Source: Chloroflexota bacterium
Lineage (GTDB): Bacteria; Chloroflexota; Dehalococcoidia; UBA2979
DNA length: 58,715 nt
Reading direction: 5' to 3'
Assembly (NCBI GenBank): GCA_009839925.1
Contig: VXOS01000142.1
Coordinates: 69,110-127,824 of the forward strand
Shown: positions 1-8,657 of the stretch, in pieces
How positions within the stretch are numbered: position 1 is the stretch's first letter
How the letters are laid out: every line of letters begins with the position of its first letter
Program-made: the position numbers and the translations under genes
The notes under the pieces: model-generated
Seen by the model: the letters and a program-made list of their open reading frames with translations, nothing else
Told to the model about the DNA's origin: nothing
Databases searched by the model: none

Positions 1-58
1 GCGCACCGACGTGGCAACTGCGGGGAGGACCGCACGAAATCGCTGCTTCGGCGTCCGA

Positions 59-79
59 ACATGCGGGGAGTTCGCATGT
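59..79. repeat. Inverted repeat near left end of element
   Basis: Perfect 7-bp inverted arms (ACATGCG / CGCATGT) are separated by a 7-nt spacer. Tyrosine recombinases bind inverted arms around a 6-8 bp crossover spacer, so this could be a core or accessory recombinase site. It lies about 65 bp upstream of the first recombinase start, so an operator is the alternative. Role is inferred only from geometry. Confidence 0.35.
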
Positions 80-145
80 CTGGGCGTGGGCGCGTGCAGG
101 GTACGGCACGTTTCCGTGGATCACCTTTGTGAGGGGATGTCGCCA

Positions 146-1450
146 ATGGCCATCTCCGGGTCGGCCCCACGTAGCGCCGACGGGGCGGCCGCAGTGAGGG
201 ATGAGGCTACCGCAGGGGGACCGATGCTCAATAGCCAGACCGCTGACGCAGGAGACGACTGGCGCCTGTTCCGGGCCGGCGCGTTTCTTGCGTCGGACCC
301 GCACGGGTCCGACGCACCTGACGAATGGGGTGACCTGGAGGAGCGTGAGGACGCCTTGGGCTTGGAGTTCGGACGCCCGTTTTTGCTCCGGCCGGATCTC
401 TCCGCTGACATCAATGTCCTGCTGTACTTCGCAAGTCCTCGCTTCCGGCTCCTGGCGCCAACCTCTCAACTCGGCTACGCCAACAACATCCGAGTGTTCC
501 TCAGCTACCTCACGTCGCAGGGCGTGGAGTGGCGCGAGGCTACCGAAGACCACCTCCTGAACTACCACTACCGGCGCCGACAGAAGCCGATCAAAGGCCA
601 GGCTGTGATCTCGGGTACAGCCTTCGCGCGAGAACTCGCGGCCCTGACTCACTTCTTCGTGTGGCAGCAGGAGAGTGGTGCCATCCAGGAGAGCCCGGTC
701 AAGCTGCGGTCGTACCGCCGGTACGATGGAACGACGGGGATGACTGCGCGGCTCCGCCCGAAGGATGTGCGCGCGTTGGACGTGAAGTGGCTGCTTCCCG
801 ACACGTACCGTGTTTGGAGGCAAGTGGGTCTGGGGGGCTACACCAGGGACGGCCTCCCGGACCGGTCCTGGCGTGGCCGGAACGATGGCCGGAACCTCGC
901 GTTTGCGGACGCGTTGTGGACGAGCGGCTTGCGACGCAAGGAAGCCGGCACGCTGCTGTTGTGCGAACTACCGGCCCCGCGAAGTGACGGCACCCTGTCT
1001 CGTGGTCGCGTCGCGGACGCCGTCGCCAAGGGTCGCGCCCGGAGCTTTTGGATCTCGCAGGCCGGTCTGCAGGCTATCGACGGGTACAGGGAGTCCACTC
1101 GGGCGCTGAGCGTTCTGAGAGCGCAGGCGGCTGGCCGCTACGACCAGATACGCGGACGGCGAATCGTCCGGCGGGTGACTGCGAGCGGGCAGCTCCGCTT
1201 GGAGGATGAAGACGGGAACATCACGACAGAGTCGCTGGATAGCCTTACCGCCGGCGACAGGCAACGGTTGTTCATCGAAGGCGCCCGCGGGTTTGAGCCC
1301 GCAATGCTCTGGCTCTCGGAGTCGGGAATGCCGCTGCGCTTCAACACCTGGAAGATGGTGTTCCACGACGCGAACCGGCGGTGCGAAGCGCTGGGCGTGG
1401 GCATACGATGCTACCCACACATGCTCCGGCACTCCTTCGCGCTGCGTTGA
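146..1450 (+). CDS. Tyrosine recombinase 1 (TnpA-like), cut short by in-frame TGA
   Basis: Phage-integrase-family recombinase of a Tn554-like element. Visible are the N-terminal SAM-like core-binding region (around the segment LGYANNIRVFLSYL), the first catalytic Arg in TSGLRRKEAG, a likely catalytic Lys in AVAKGRAR, and the HxxR box in HMLRHSF. Translation stops at TGA 1448-1450 immediately after the HxxR box, so the second His and nucleophilic Tyr are not in this product, which should be inactive unless the stop is read through. The ORF is open from base 11. I chose ATG 146 because GAGGGG lies 9 nt upstream; ATG 224 with AGGGGGA is an alternative. The downstream frame is intact (next feature). 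Confidence 0.75.
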   Translation: MAISGSAPRSADGAAAVRDEATAGGPMLNSQTADAGDDWRLFRAGAFLASDPHGSDAPDEWGDLEEREDALGLEFGRPFLLRPDLSADINVLLYFASPRFRLLAPTSQLGYANNIRVFLSYLTSQGVEWREATEDHLLNYHYRRRQKPIKGQAVISGTAFARELAALTHFFVWQQESGAIQESPVKLRSYRRYDGTTGMTARLRPKDVRALDVKWLLPDTYRVWRQVGLGGYTRDGLPDRSWRGRNDGRNLAFADALWTSGLRRKEAGTLLLCELPAPRSDGTLSRGRVADAVAKGRARSFWISQAGLQAIDGYRESTRALSVLRAQAAGRYDQIRGRRIVRRVTASGQLRLEDEDGNITTESLDSLTAGDRQRLFIEGARGFEPAMLWLSESGMPLRFNTWKMVFHDANRRCEALGVGIRCYPHMLRHSFALR

Positions 1451-1711
1451 TGGGCGATCAGCGCTGAGCAGCTCGGTGCCAGGGAGAACGACAGGCTCGA
1501 TGACTACGTGGGTCGCGCCGACCCCTGGGTGAGGGTTCAGACTCTCCTCGGGCATCGCAGCCCCCAGACGACCCGAGACACTTACCTCGAACCCGCACGC
1601 GAGGTCGACATCGAGCTCATGCTCGCGGGCGACGACGGCATCGGTTCGCGCGATGAAATCTTGGGACTTGTCGCAGATAGGTCACCAAGAGTGCAGGGGT
1701 GGCCGTCCTGA
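1451..1711 (+). pseudogene. C-terminal part of recombinase 1, separated by in-frame TGA
   Basis: This continues recombinase 1 in the same frame after TGA 1448-1450, with no further stop or frameshift. It encodes the missing catalytic end: LLGHRSPQTTRDTYLEP carries the second catalytic His and the Tyr nucleophile. The terminal TGA (1709-1711) overlaps the ATG of recombinase 2 (TGATG), the coupled junction expected for the intact ancestral gene. A single nonsense change or a sequencing error therefore explains the break best. Readthrough is possible but unsupported by any visible signal, and no start with a ribosome binding site would express this part alone. Confidence 0.7.
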
Positions 1712-3567
1712 TGTCACCCGGCCGGAATCGCCGCATCTCCTTCCCCGAGCCCGACGATGAGCGTCCCCCAATCCTCAGCGCCGATGGTCTGGTCCTCGGT
1801 CCGCTGATCGAAGAAGACGGGACGGACATGGGCACGTACGACTTCAGGGTCTTGCTGCCGGACTGCCCGCGAGGCCTTGTGGTGCCGCTCGTGGCCGGGC
1901 TCGCCAGGGGTGCGGGTCCCGGGGGGCGATGGCGGAGGCGGGCTTCGGTTCGTCAGGTTGCCGGCGTCTTGCGCACGTTCGTGCGGGAAATCGCAAGGCT
2001 GTACCCCCAGTTGGATTCGATTGAGCGGCTCAGCCCCGAGATGTATCGGACTTGGTTCTGGGAAGTGCGGTCTCGTGTGACGTGGCCGGGCCTCATCGTC
2101 ATCGTGCGTGGGCTCCTCGAGGAGACCGACGGCGTGCCACGAGAGACGCTGCAGGCAGTACGAACGCTGCGGGCGAGCAAGCCGAACCATGGAGCGTCGA
2201 AGCGCTATACCCGGTCCGAGTTCCGGCGCATCCGGTCCGCCCTTCGTAGGAGCGCCTTCGCTGGCCACGCCCGCGTCGAATCGAACGCCGCACACCTGGC
2301 CCTCTATCTGGCCGGGGAGGAACCGGATGACGCGCCGCGATGGCAGCTCATGGACGAGGTCTTCAGTAAGGGCGAGTTCCTAGCTCACCTCGCGCGCACC
2401 GGCAGGCTACCCGACGCGTATTTGGGTGCCGAGCATGTGGAGCAAATACCTGTGCGTGAGTCGTTGGGATGCGTCGCCGGTGGGGTCGATGCGCGAGCGG
2501 CACTCTTCCCGACCGCGTCCGAGGCGTTCGCCCTGGCTGCTCTCATCGCCTGCGAACGCGGGTGGAATCACGCTTCCATCATGGCTCTCGACCTCGACGC
2601 TGTGGAACGTGTCGTCGGCGTGGCGGGTCGAGGCGCAACTTACCGCATCGAACTGGACAAGCCTCGGCGGGGTTCCGGTCGCCGGTTTGGAGCGCAGATC
2701 CTCACTAGGAGGCAGGCTCGGCTCTGGGAGCTGGCCGTCGCCTTCACGCAGCCCGCGCGGGATACGCTCGCCGAGCTCGGCCACCCAACGACTCAGCTGC
2801 TGGTTGCAATCAGCCAAGCCGCCGGCACGACCGGGCCGGGAGGCGTGTTCATCACCGACTGGCTGACCCAGTCTCCGGGCTCATTGGCTTGGCACCGGAA
2901 GGTCGAGCTGGCGGCCGACGACGGTACCCCCTTGAGAGTCACGTTCCTGCGTCTTCGCAAGACGTGGTTCGGGATGCATCGGCGGCCCAACCAGAACACC
3001 GGTGAAGTCCTTGAGCAGTCGTACCTCCGGAACGACCCGGAGGTCGTCGAGCTAGCACTGCAGGAAGCCGAGCACGGGCTGACCGACTGGGTGGAGGGCG
3101 CGAAGGAAGGCATGGTACAGCGGATCGGCACCGACGATCTCGCGGCTGCCCGCGATGGCGTGAGGGACGTACCCGGCATCAGCCAGGAACAGGCAGGGGA
3201 CATCTTGAGTGGGCGTCTCGAGACACCGGGTTGTGTTGCATGTCTCGACATCCATCACAGCCCCCACCCGGCAGACGATGGCGGCGACTGTACGGTCTCA
3301 CCGCTGATCTGCCTGGCGTGCCCTAACGCGGTGTCGACTCCCGCGCATCTCCCAAAACAGCTGGCCCTGGCTGAGGTTCTCAAGAACGCCGCCGCCGCCC
3401 TCTTCCGCACGCCGAGGGAAGGGCAGTATGACCTGCACCTCCTTCGACTCCGAAGTCTCATTGCGCGAGCAACGCCGGCCGAAATCGAGGAGGCGCGTTC
3501 CGCCATAACGGCCGAGGACATCGACAACGCCGAAAGGCTGCTGAGAAGGGAGTTCGACGTATGGTAG
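1711..3567 (+). CDS. Tyrosine recombinase 2 (TnpB-like)
   Basis: Second recombinase of the trio, about 618 aa, the size of TnpB-class proteins. The catalytic core is recognisable but divergent: an Arg in ACERGWNHASIMAL, a FLRLRKTW box in place of HxxR, and a SYLRNDPE segment that could supply the Tyr. The usual second His is replaced (NQNTGEV). The C-terminus is Cys-rich (GCVACLDIHH, then CTVSPLICLACPN), resembling the putative zinc-binding tail of recombinases in trio elements and of recombinase 3. Start: ATG 1711 overlaps the terminal TGA of recombinase 1; GTG 1699 in the same frame is possible. The stop overlaps the next start by 7 bp. Confidence 0.8.
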   Translation: MSPGRNRRISFPEPDDERPPILSADGLVLGPLIEEDGTDMGTYDFRVLLPDCPRGLVVPLVAGLARGAGPGGRWRRRASVRQVAGVLRTFVREIARLYPQLDSIERLSPEMYRTWFWEVRSRVTWPGLIVIVRGLLEETDGVPRETLQAVRTLRASKPNHGASKRYTRSEFRRIRSALRRSAFAGHARVESNAAHLALYLAGEEPDDAPRWQLMDEVFSKGEFLAHLARTGRLPDAYLGAEHVEQIPVRESLGCVAGGVDARAALFPTASEAFALAALIACERGWNHASIMALDLDAVERVVGVAGRGATYRIELDKPRRGSGRRFGAQILTRRQARLWELAVAFTQPARDTLAELGHPTTQLLVAISQAAGTTGPGGVFITDWLTQSPGSLAWHRKVELAADDGTPLRVTFLRLRKTWFGMHRRPNQNTGEVLEQSYLRNDPEVVELALQEAEHGLTDWVEGAKEGMVQRIGTDDLAAARDGVRDVPGISQEQAGDILSGRLETPGCVACLDIHHSPHPADDGGDCTVSPLICLACPNAVSTPAHLPKQLALAEVLKNAAAALFRTPREGQYDLHLLRLRSLIARATPAEIEEARSAITAEDIDNAERLLRREFDVW

Positions 3568-5666
3568 CGCGCGAAGCTCACATGCACGGCGACGGGGAGT
3601 ACGACGCGCCCGTCGAGTTCGGCCCGGATCTGCCTGTACTGGACGGCGCCCGTGCCGCGACCTGGCCCTACGACGAACCGCCACCCCGGATGGGTGACAG
3701 TGAGTGGCCGCTTCCCGGGACCGACCCCGACGGGGCAGGCATGCAGCACACCATAGTGTGGAAGGGCGTGCCCGATGATTTCCTCGAGGGCCTGAAGCTG
3801 GTCGTCCGGTCGCTCCTGAATAACCGAACCCCGCTCGGCGTCTTGGAGCGCAGTAGCTGGGCGCGCTCCCGCCTCAGCGACGGTTCGGTAGCGGCCGCCG
3901 TCGCCGACCTGAAGTACTTCGCTCGCTGGGCCCACGAGCGCGGCATCAGCGACCTTCGAGACGTCGACGGACCTACGCTCTGGGCATACGTCACTCACCT
4001 GAAGAGCCTCGGTGTGTCGCGGAGGATGGGCTACAACCGCGGCTGGGCGTTGACGCGGCTCTGGCTCCACAGCAGGTACTTGCCAACTCGCCACCGGCTC
4101 CGCCAGCCACGGTGGGAGATTCCCGGGCAGCCGAGTCTCACGGAGTTCTTCGGGCCCCCGGAGAAGTACGTGGAGAACACAACCGAACCAATCGACCCGG
4201 ACACGTGGGATGTCATGTGGTCCTGGGCCGAGTGGTTCATCAGGGAGCCCGGGCCCGACATCGTGAGAGCCAAGGAAGCGCGTGACGCAATGAGAGCGGG
4301 TCTGCGCAAGAAGGTCGAGCCCGGCGATGAAGCGCGATTCAAGGAGTGGCTGGCCGCGCGCGAGCGGATTGGTGAGCCCTTGCCGGGGTGGCGCTACCAC
4401 GGCCGTTTGGGCGTCGGCCGCGAGTACATTGCCCTTCAGGCCAACGTTGGTCTCGGCGCGGTTCGCCGCTTTGAAGCCGTACCGGTGGAACGCAGCGCCC
4501 CCCTCGACTGCCGTATCGAAGGGCGTCTTCAGGGTCGGCCATGGACCAACTTTATCGACTACTACGAGATCGACGCCCTTGTGGAGCATCTCGCGACGGC
4601 AGGCACCATCATCATCGCCGCCTTGACCGGAATGCGGGGCCTGGAGCTGCGCTCGCTGGAGCGAGGCTGCTGCCGACGCGTGGATCGCGGTTCCGGAAGG
4701 CCGCCGGGCTACGAGGTGAGAGGCAAGACATTCAAGACAACGGACTCGGACGGAAACGCCGTCCGCGGTGGTCAAATGCGCGATGCCCCGTGGCCGGGGA
4801 TCCCCCCGGTACCGCAGGCCGTTCAGATCCTAGAGTGCATGCACGACGATGCTCTCCTGCTCCCGAGCTACATCTTCGGGAGCAAGCCTGGGCGGGCGGT
4901 GTCGGGACAGCAGTTGAACACATGCATCCAGAGGTTCATGGCGTGGTGCAGTACCACCGCGCGGCAGGCGGGCCTGAACGGGGCGGCCATCCCTGAAGAC
5001 CCGGCTGGGCGCATCACCGTGCGGCGGTTCCGGCGCACGATGGCTCGAGTGGTCCAACTCCGACCGCTCGGGCGAATCGCCAACGGTGTCATGCTGGGCC
5101 ACGCGTCGCTCCGCACCACGGACGGGTACGGCTCGCTCGTGTTCAGTGAGCAGCGTGACACGTATCGGCAAGAGGAGTCACTAGCCATCGCTGCGCGGCT
5201 GCTATCGCTTGCCGAGCGTCTCGACGCAGGGGAGGGCGTGAGCGGGCCCGCTGCGTCGGACCTGCTCTCAGTGGTGACCGAGTTCGCCGGCAAGCACCTT
5301 ACGCCCCGCCAAGACGAGGCGGTGCGCGAGAATCCTGACAGCGCTCTCTATGAGAACGACCATCTGTACCTCATGTGTGTATACCGGGCAGATCGGGCGC
5401 TCTGCCACCCAGATCGGGCCGGCTCACCGAATAGCAACCAAAGCCCGGACCTCACCAACTGCCAGGTGAGTTGCCCGAACGTGGCCTACACCGACCGCAA
5501 CATTGTCGATATGGAGGAAGCGGCGCGTCAGCTACGCGCGGTCGCGGCGTCTCCGGAGGCCCCACTGTTTCTCGTGGTCCGCTCGGCGCAGCGCGCCGAG
5601 CGCATGGAAGAGATCATCGCCAAGCACCGCGAGACGCGCATCGTCAACCCGAGGGATGTGACTTGA
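3561..5666 (+). CDS. Tyrosine recombinase 3
   Basis: A 701-aa phage-integrase-family recombinase with a full catalytic set visible: Arg in TGMRGLELRSL, Lys in RGKTFKT, VRRFRRTM as the H/RxxR box, His in MLGHASLRTT and Tyr in DGYGSLVF. It is the only one of the three that looks catalytically complete as encoded. After the Tyr comes a Cys-rich region (CVYRADRALCHP, then CQVSCPN) shared with recombinase 2 and probably zinc-binding. The ATG overlaps the stop of recombinase 2 (ATGGTAG), so translation is likely coupled. It presumably acts with the other recombinases in integration and excision of the element. Confidence 0.85.
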   Translation: MVAREAHMHGDGEYDAPVEFGPDLPVLDGARAATWPYDEPPPRMGDSEWPLPGTDPDGAGMQHTIVWKGVPDDFLEGLKLVVRSLLNNRTPLGVLERSSWARSRLSDGSVAAAVADLKYFARWAHERGISDLRDVDGPTLWAYVTHLKSLGVSRRMGYNRGWALTRLWLHSRYLPTRHRLRQPRWEIPGQPSLTEFFGPPEKYVENTTEPIDPDTWDVMWSWAEWFIREPGPDIVRAKEARDAMRAGLRKKVEPGDEARFKEWLAARERIGEPLPGWRYHGRLGVGREYIALQANVGLGAVRRFEAVPVERSAPLDCRIEGRLQGRPWTNFIDYYEIDALVEHLATAGTIIIAALTGMRGLELRSLERGCCRRVDRGSGRPPGYEVRGKTFKTTDSDGNAVRGGQMRDAPWPGIPPVPQAVQILECMHDDALLLPSYIFGSKPGRAVSGQQLNTCIQRFMAWCSTTARQAGLNGAAIPEDPAGRITVRRFRRTMARVVQLRPLGRIANGVMLGHASLRTTDGYGSLVFSEQRDTYRQEESLAIAARLLSLAERLDAGEGVSGPAASDLLSVVTEFAGKHLTPRQDEAVRENPDSALYENDHLYLMCVYRADRALCHPDRAGSPNSNQSPDLTNCQVSCPNVAYTDRNIVDMEEAARQLRAVAASPEAPLFLVVRSAQRAERMEEIIAKHRETRIVNPRDVT

Positions 5667-5748
5667 TGCCCCTGACTATAGGACCGCAACGGTCACGGGC
5701 CGGGCGCTGCCGAGCGCCGAATGTGTTGGCGACAGGGATGGGTGCTCG

Positions 5749-6231
5749 ATGAGCAAGGCGAATCAGGTCGAAGCCGCGATCCGCGCCGCTATGGACAGAC
5801 TCCTGAAGGGCGAGCCGATTCGTTCGGATGGGAGCCTGACAGCAGTAGCTCTCGCTGCAGAGTCCGGCGTGTCACGATGGAAGCTCTACGACGAGTACCG
5901 GTATCTGCTCGATGAGTTCGGCACCAGGGCCGCGCTCCAGGACAACACGCCTCGGGCCCTCCGAGACTTGCAGGAGAAGCACGCGCAGCTCAAGGAGCGG
6001 CACATCAGGACCCGCAACAAGCTGGCTCAATCCGCCGCAGATGTGAAGCGCCTGAGCTGTGTCGTCAACGTGCTGGCGTTGGAGAACGCGAAGTGCAAGG
6101 AGAACCACGGCGACCGCCGCGACTCCGACAATCGCCCCGATCGAGGCGGCGGCCCCGATTGGGACGACGGCCCCGATTCCAATGTGACCCCAATCAGCCG
6201 CGCGAAGGGTTTCAGCCACGACACGAACTGA
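5749..6231 (+). CDS. TnpC / DUF6262-like small HTH and coiled-coil protein
   Basis: A 160-aa protein. Residues about 25-55 form a helix-turn-helix-like segment (LTAVALAAESGVSRWKLY), followed by a long Lys/Glu/Leu-rich coiled coil (about 70-115) and a disordered tail rich in Asp, Pro and Gly. Size, position after the recombinases and layout match TnpC of Tn554-like elements, which influences efficiency and orientation of transposition. It lies 82 nt downstream of recombinase 3 and has only a weak Shine-Dalgarno sequence. Identification rests on layout and general resemblance, not on a diagnostic motif. Confidence 0.65.
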   Translation: MSKANQVEAAIRAAMDRLLKGEPIRSDGSLTAVALAAESGVSRWKLYDEYRYLLDEFGTRAALQDNTPRALRDLQEKHAQLKERHIRTRNKLAQSAADVKRLSCVVNVLALENAKCKENHGDRRDSDNRPDRGGGPDWDDGPDSNVTPISRAKGFSHDTN

Positions 6232-6389
6232 ACAGGTTCCTGCGCGGGCGCCGGCAGGGTGTCGACGTCGTCCGGCAGGGCCCCGTATCGAGATGCGGCC
6301 TTAGGCGACAGCGCCCGAACAGGAGGGCAACATCCCCCTCCTGAAGCCCCTCAGTACGCCGACAAAACCCGCTTCGACACGCCGACCCT

Positions 6390-6668
6390 GAATACAACGC
6401 CGGCTTTTGCGACCCCGGCTTCGGCTACGGCGCGGACCTGCGCGGGACGCAGGCGGTCCTCGAGGTGCGTGCGCACGACGTGCCGTTCATGCTCGAGGAC
6501 GGCCAGCCGATCGCCCGGCTCGCCTTCGAGCGAATGGCGGAGCCGCCGGGCGTGCTCTACGGCAGCAGCGAGCTGGGCTCGCACTTCCAGCGCCAGGGCG
6601 TGAAGCTCAGCCGCCAGTTCAAGGCCCCCGAAGCGAGCATCCGCTTCCAGATGACCAGCGGCCGCTGA
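6390..6668 (+). pseudogene. dcd: 3' fragment of dCTP deaminase gene (dcd), interrupted by the element
   Basis: In the frame ending at TGA 6666-6668 the translation contains AGFCDPGFGYG, QAVLEVRAHDVPFMLEDGQP and GVKLSRQF. This is the C-terminal part of the large (about 360 aa) dCTP deaminase/DCD family, which converts dCTP to dUTP for dTMP synthesis. The N-terminal two thirds are missing; similarity fades upstream of about 6395 and an in-frame TGA lies at 6342-6344. The fragment abuts the right end of the transposon in the same orientation, so the 5' part is expected left of the window. No good start or ribosome binding site precedes the fragment. Confidence 0.75.
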
Positions 6669-6859
6669 GGCGCCCGCGCGGCCGCAGCGGACACGACAGC
6701 CCTCGCAGCCCGTATCCTTGTCGGACGGCGGTCGGCCCTCGCCGAGGGCGGGCCGCGACCCCGGAGGAGGACCGGATCCCGAGGAAGCGCACTCGCAACG
6801 GTCGCAACGGCGGAGCCGACGGCACGGGCAGGAACGGACGCGGGCACGCGACCGCGCCG

Positions 6860-8041
6860 GTGCAGGAGCGCGCCTTCCTCGTCGGCCTCGACTACCAGCG
6901 CAAGCCGCTCATGCCGCCTCGCGAGTCGCTGCGCGAGCTGGCGCGGCTCGCCCGCACGGCGGGCGCGACCGTCGTCGGGCAGGCGCTGCAACGGCGGCCT
7001 CGCCCCGACCCCGCGACCTGGATCGGCGCCGGCAAGCTCGAGGAGATCCAGGCGGCACGGGAGACCACGGGCTACTCGCTCGTGATCTTCGACGAGCAGC
7101 TCTCGCCCGCGCAGCAACTCCGGCTGGAGTCGGCGCTCGGCGTCAAGGTGCTGGACCGCAGCGCGTTGATCCTCGACATCTTCGCCAGCCGCGCCCGCAC
7201 CCGCGAGGCGGCGCTGCAGGTGGAGCTGGCGCAGCACGAGTACCTGCTGCCGCGCCTGCGCGGGCAGTGGCGGCACCTCGAACGCACCGAGGGCGCGATC
7301 GGGGCGCGCGGACCGGGCGAGACGCAGCTGGAGACCGACCGCCGCCTGGTCGGCGCCCGGATCAGCCACCTCAAGCGCTCGATCAAGGGCGTGCGCAAGC
7401 AGCGGGCACTGCACCGCCGCCGCCGCGAGCGCGACGGCATCCCGGTGGTCGCGCTCGTCGGCTACACCAACGCCGGCAAGTCCTCGCTGCTGCAGGCGCT
7501 CGCGGGTAGCGAGGCGCTCACCGCCGACGCGCCTTTCGCGACGCTCGATCCGCTGACCCGCCGCGTCGGCGCGCCCGGCGGCCACGCCTTCCTGCTGACC
7601 GACACCGTCGGCTTCATCCAGAAGCTGCCGACGCAGCTGATCTCGGCCTTCCGCGCCACCCTCGAGGAGCTTGAGTCCGCCGACATGCTGCTGCACGTCG
7701 TCGACGCCAGCTCACCCGCCGCGGCGGCGCAGGGCGAGACGGTGCTGGAGACGCTCGCCGACCTCGACCTGACGGGACGGCCGGTGTTCACAGTGCTCAA
7801 CAAGGCCGACGAGCTGGAGCTGCCGGACGGGTCGCTGCCGGCCGCGGAGTCCGACCTCGCACGTCTCGACGGCGAGAATCCGGCGCACGAGTCCGCGCTG
7901 GCGCACCCGGACCTCCCGCACATCGGGACGCTCGTCGTCTCCGCGCTGCACGGCTGGGGCATCGATGCGCTGCGCGAGCGGCTCGCGCTCGATCTCTTCG
8001 GCGAGCGTCCGCCCGCGCCGGCGCTCGCGGCGTCGCGCTGA
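6860..8041 (+). CDS. hflX: GTPase HflX (ribosome-associated)
   Basis: HflX-family GTPase, which splits or rescues stalled ribosomes. N-terminal HflX domain with WIGAGKLEEIQ and the family signature GARGPGETQLETDRR, a helical hairpin, then the G domain: G1 GYTNAGKSS, G3 DTVGF, G4 NKAD. The start is uncertain. GTG 6860 gives a normal N-terminus just before ERAFLVGL but has no ribosome binding site. In the same frame ATC 6776-6778 lies 5 nt after a strong GGAGGAGG and would add a 28-aa basic leader. No ATG, GTG or TTG lies nearby upstream in frame. It follows the dcd fragment by about 110-190 nt. Confidence 0.92.
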   Translation: MQERAFLVGLDYQRKPLMPPRESLRELARLARTAGATVVGQALQRRPRPDPATWIGAGKLEEIQAARETTGYSLVIFDEQLSPAQQLRLESALGVKVLDRSALILDIFASRARTREAALQVELAQHEYLLPRLRGQWRHLERTEGAIGARGPGETQLETDRRLVGARISHLKRSIKGVRKQRALHRRRRERDGIPVVALVGYTNAGKSSLLQALAGSEALTADAPFATLDPLTRRVGAPGGHAFLLTDTVGFIQKLPTQLISAFRATLEELESADMLLHVVDASSPAAAAQGETVLETLADLDLTGRPVFTVLNKADELELPDGSLPAAESDLARLDGENPAHESALAHPDLPHIGTLVVSALHGWGIDALRERLALDLFGERPPAPALAASR

Positions 8042-8132
8042 TCGAGGGATTCAGGAACCCCAGCCGCCCTGACCGCGTTATCCTCACAGGGGCCGTTCGC
8101 GCAGCGAGCGGCTCTTGGGCGACAGGAGCACG

Positions 8133-8657
8133 ATGGGCGACACAGCCACACCGCCGGAGGCGCGCGATCCCCGGCGGCACGACGGTCGCGAGACCTTCGG
8201 ACGCTACCTCGACGACTTCGTGGCGGGCGACGAGTTCGTCCACTGGCCGGGCCGCACCATCACCGAGTACGACGACACGCTCTTCGCCGCGCTGACGATG
8301 AACCAGCACCCGGTCCATAGCGACGCGGCGTATGCCGAGGGCACGCAGCACGGGCAGCGCCTCGTCGTCGGGACGCTCGTCTTCAGCCTCGTCGTCGGCA
8401 TGACGGTGCGCGACATCTCGGGTCGCGCGATCGCCAACCTGCAGTACGACGCGGTCCGCCATCTCGCCCCGGCGTTCCACGGCGACACGATCTACGCACG
8501 GTCGACCGTGCTGGGCGTGCGGCGCAGCGAGCGCCGCCCCGACCGCGGCGTCCTCGAGGTGGAGACGATCGCCGAGAACCAGCGTGGCGAGCCGGTGCTG
8601 TCGTTCCGGCGCTCGGTGCTGCTGCCGTGCCGTCCTGCGGACGGGGGCGCGGCGTGA
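8133..8657 (+). CDS. MaoC-like hot-dog-fold acyl-CoA dehydratase
   Basis: About 174 aa. The region NQHPVHSDAAYAEGTQHGQRLVVG is the MaoC/R-hydratase signature: the Asn/His hydration residues are followed by the Gly-rich turn. Such proteins hydrate enoyl-CoA or mesaconyl-CoA-type substrates; the exact substrate cannot be read from the sequence. ATG 8133 has ACAGGAGC just upstream (the ORF track starts at an upstream TTG). The stop overlaps the GTG of the CaiB gene by 4 bp, the first link of a three-gene acyl-CoA operon. A TATCCT box at about 8080 may be the -10 of its promoter. Confidence 0.85.
   Translation: MGDTATPPEARDPRRHDGRETFGRYLDDFVAGDEFVHWPGRTITEYDDTLFAALTMNQHPVHSDAAYAEGTQHGQRLVVGTLVFSLVVGMTVRDISGRAIANLQYDAVRHLAPAFHGDTIYARSTVLGVRRSERRPDRGVLEVETIAENQRGEPVLSFRRSVLLPCRPADGGAA

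Larger units (their letters stand above)
1..6395 (+). mobile_element. Tn554-like element: three tyrosine recombinases plus TnpC-like protein
   Basis: Three consecutive, same-strand tyrosine recombinase genes are followed by a small HTH/coiled-coil ORF. This is the tnpA-tnpB-tnpC plan of Tn554-type transposons, here with three recombinases as in recombinase-in-trio elements. Stops and starts overlap between the recombinases, so they form one operon. Codon use is less GC-biased than in the flanking genes. Immediately to the right is a 3' fragment of a dcd gene in the same orientation. The right boundary is inferred from where dCTP deaminase similarity begins (about 6390-6400); the left end is unresolved and may lie outside the window. 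No transposase inverted repeats are expected for this family. No cargo gene is visible between recombinases and right end. Confidence 0.75.

Noticed and set aside
1448-1450. Selenocysteine or TGA reassignment in recombinase 1
   Set aside because: Other genes here end with TGA, and recombinases have no known selenoprotein form; no SECIS-like structure is evident after the codon.
6321-6342. AGGAGGG...CCCTCCT hairpin as terminator of the element
   Set aside because: Stem is plausible, but there is no U-run and its relation to the element end is unclear; not listed as a feature.
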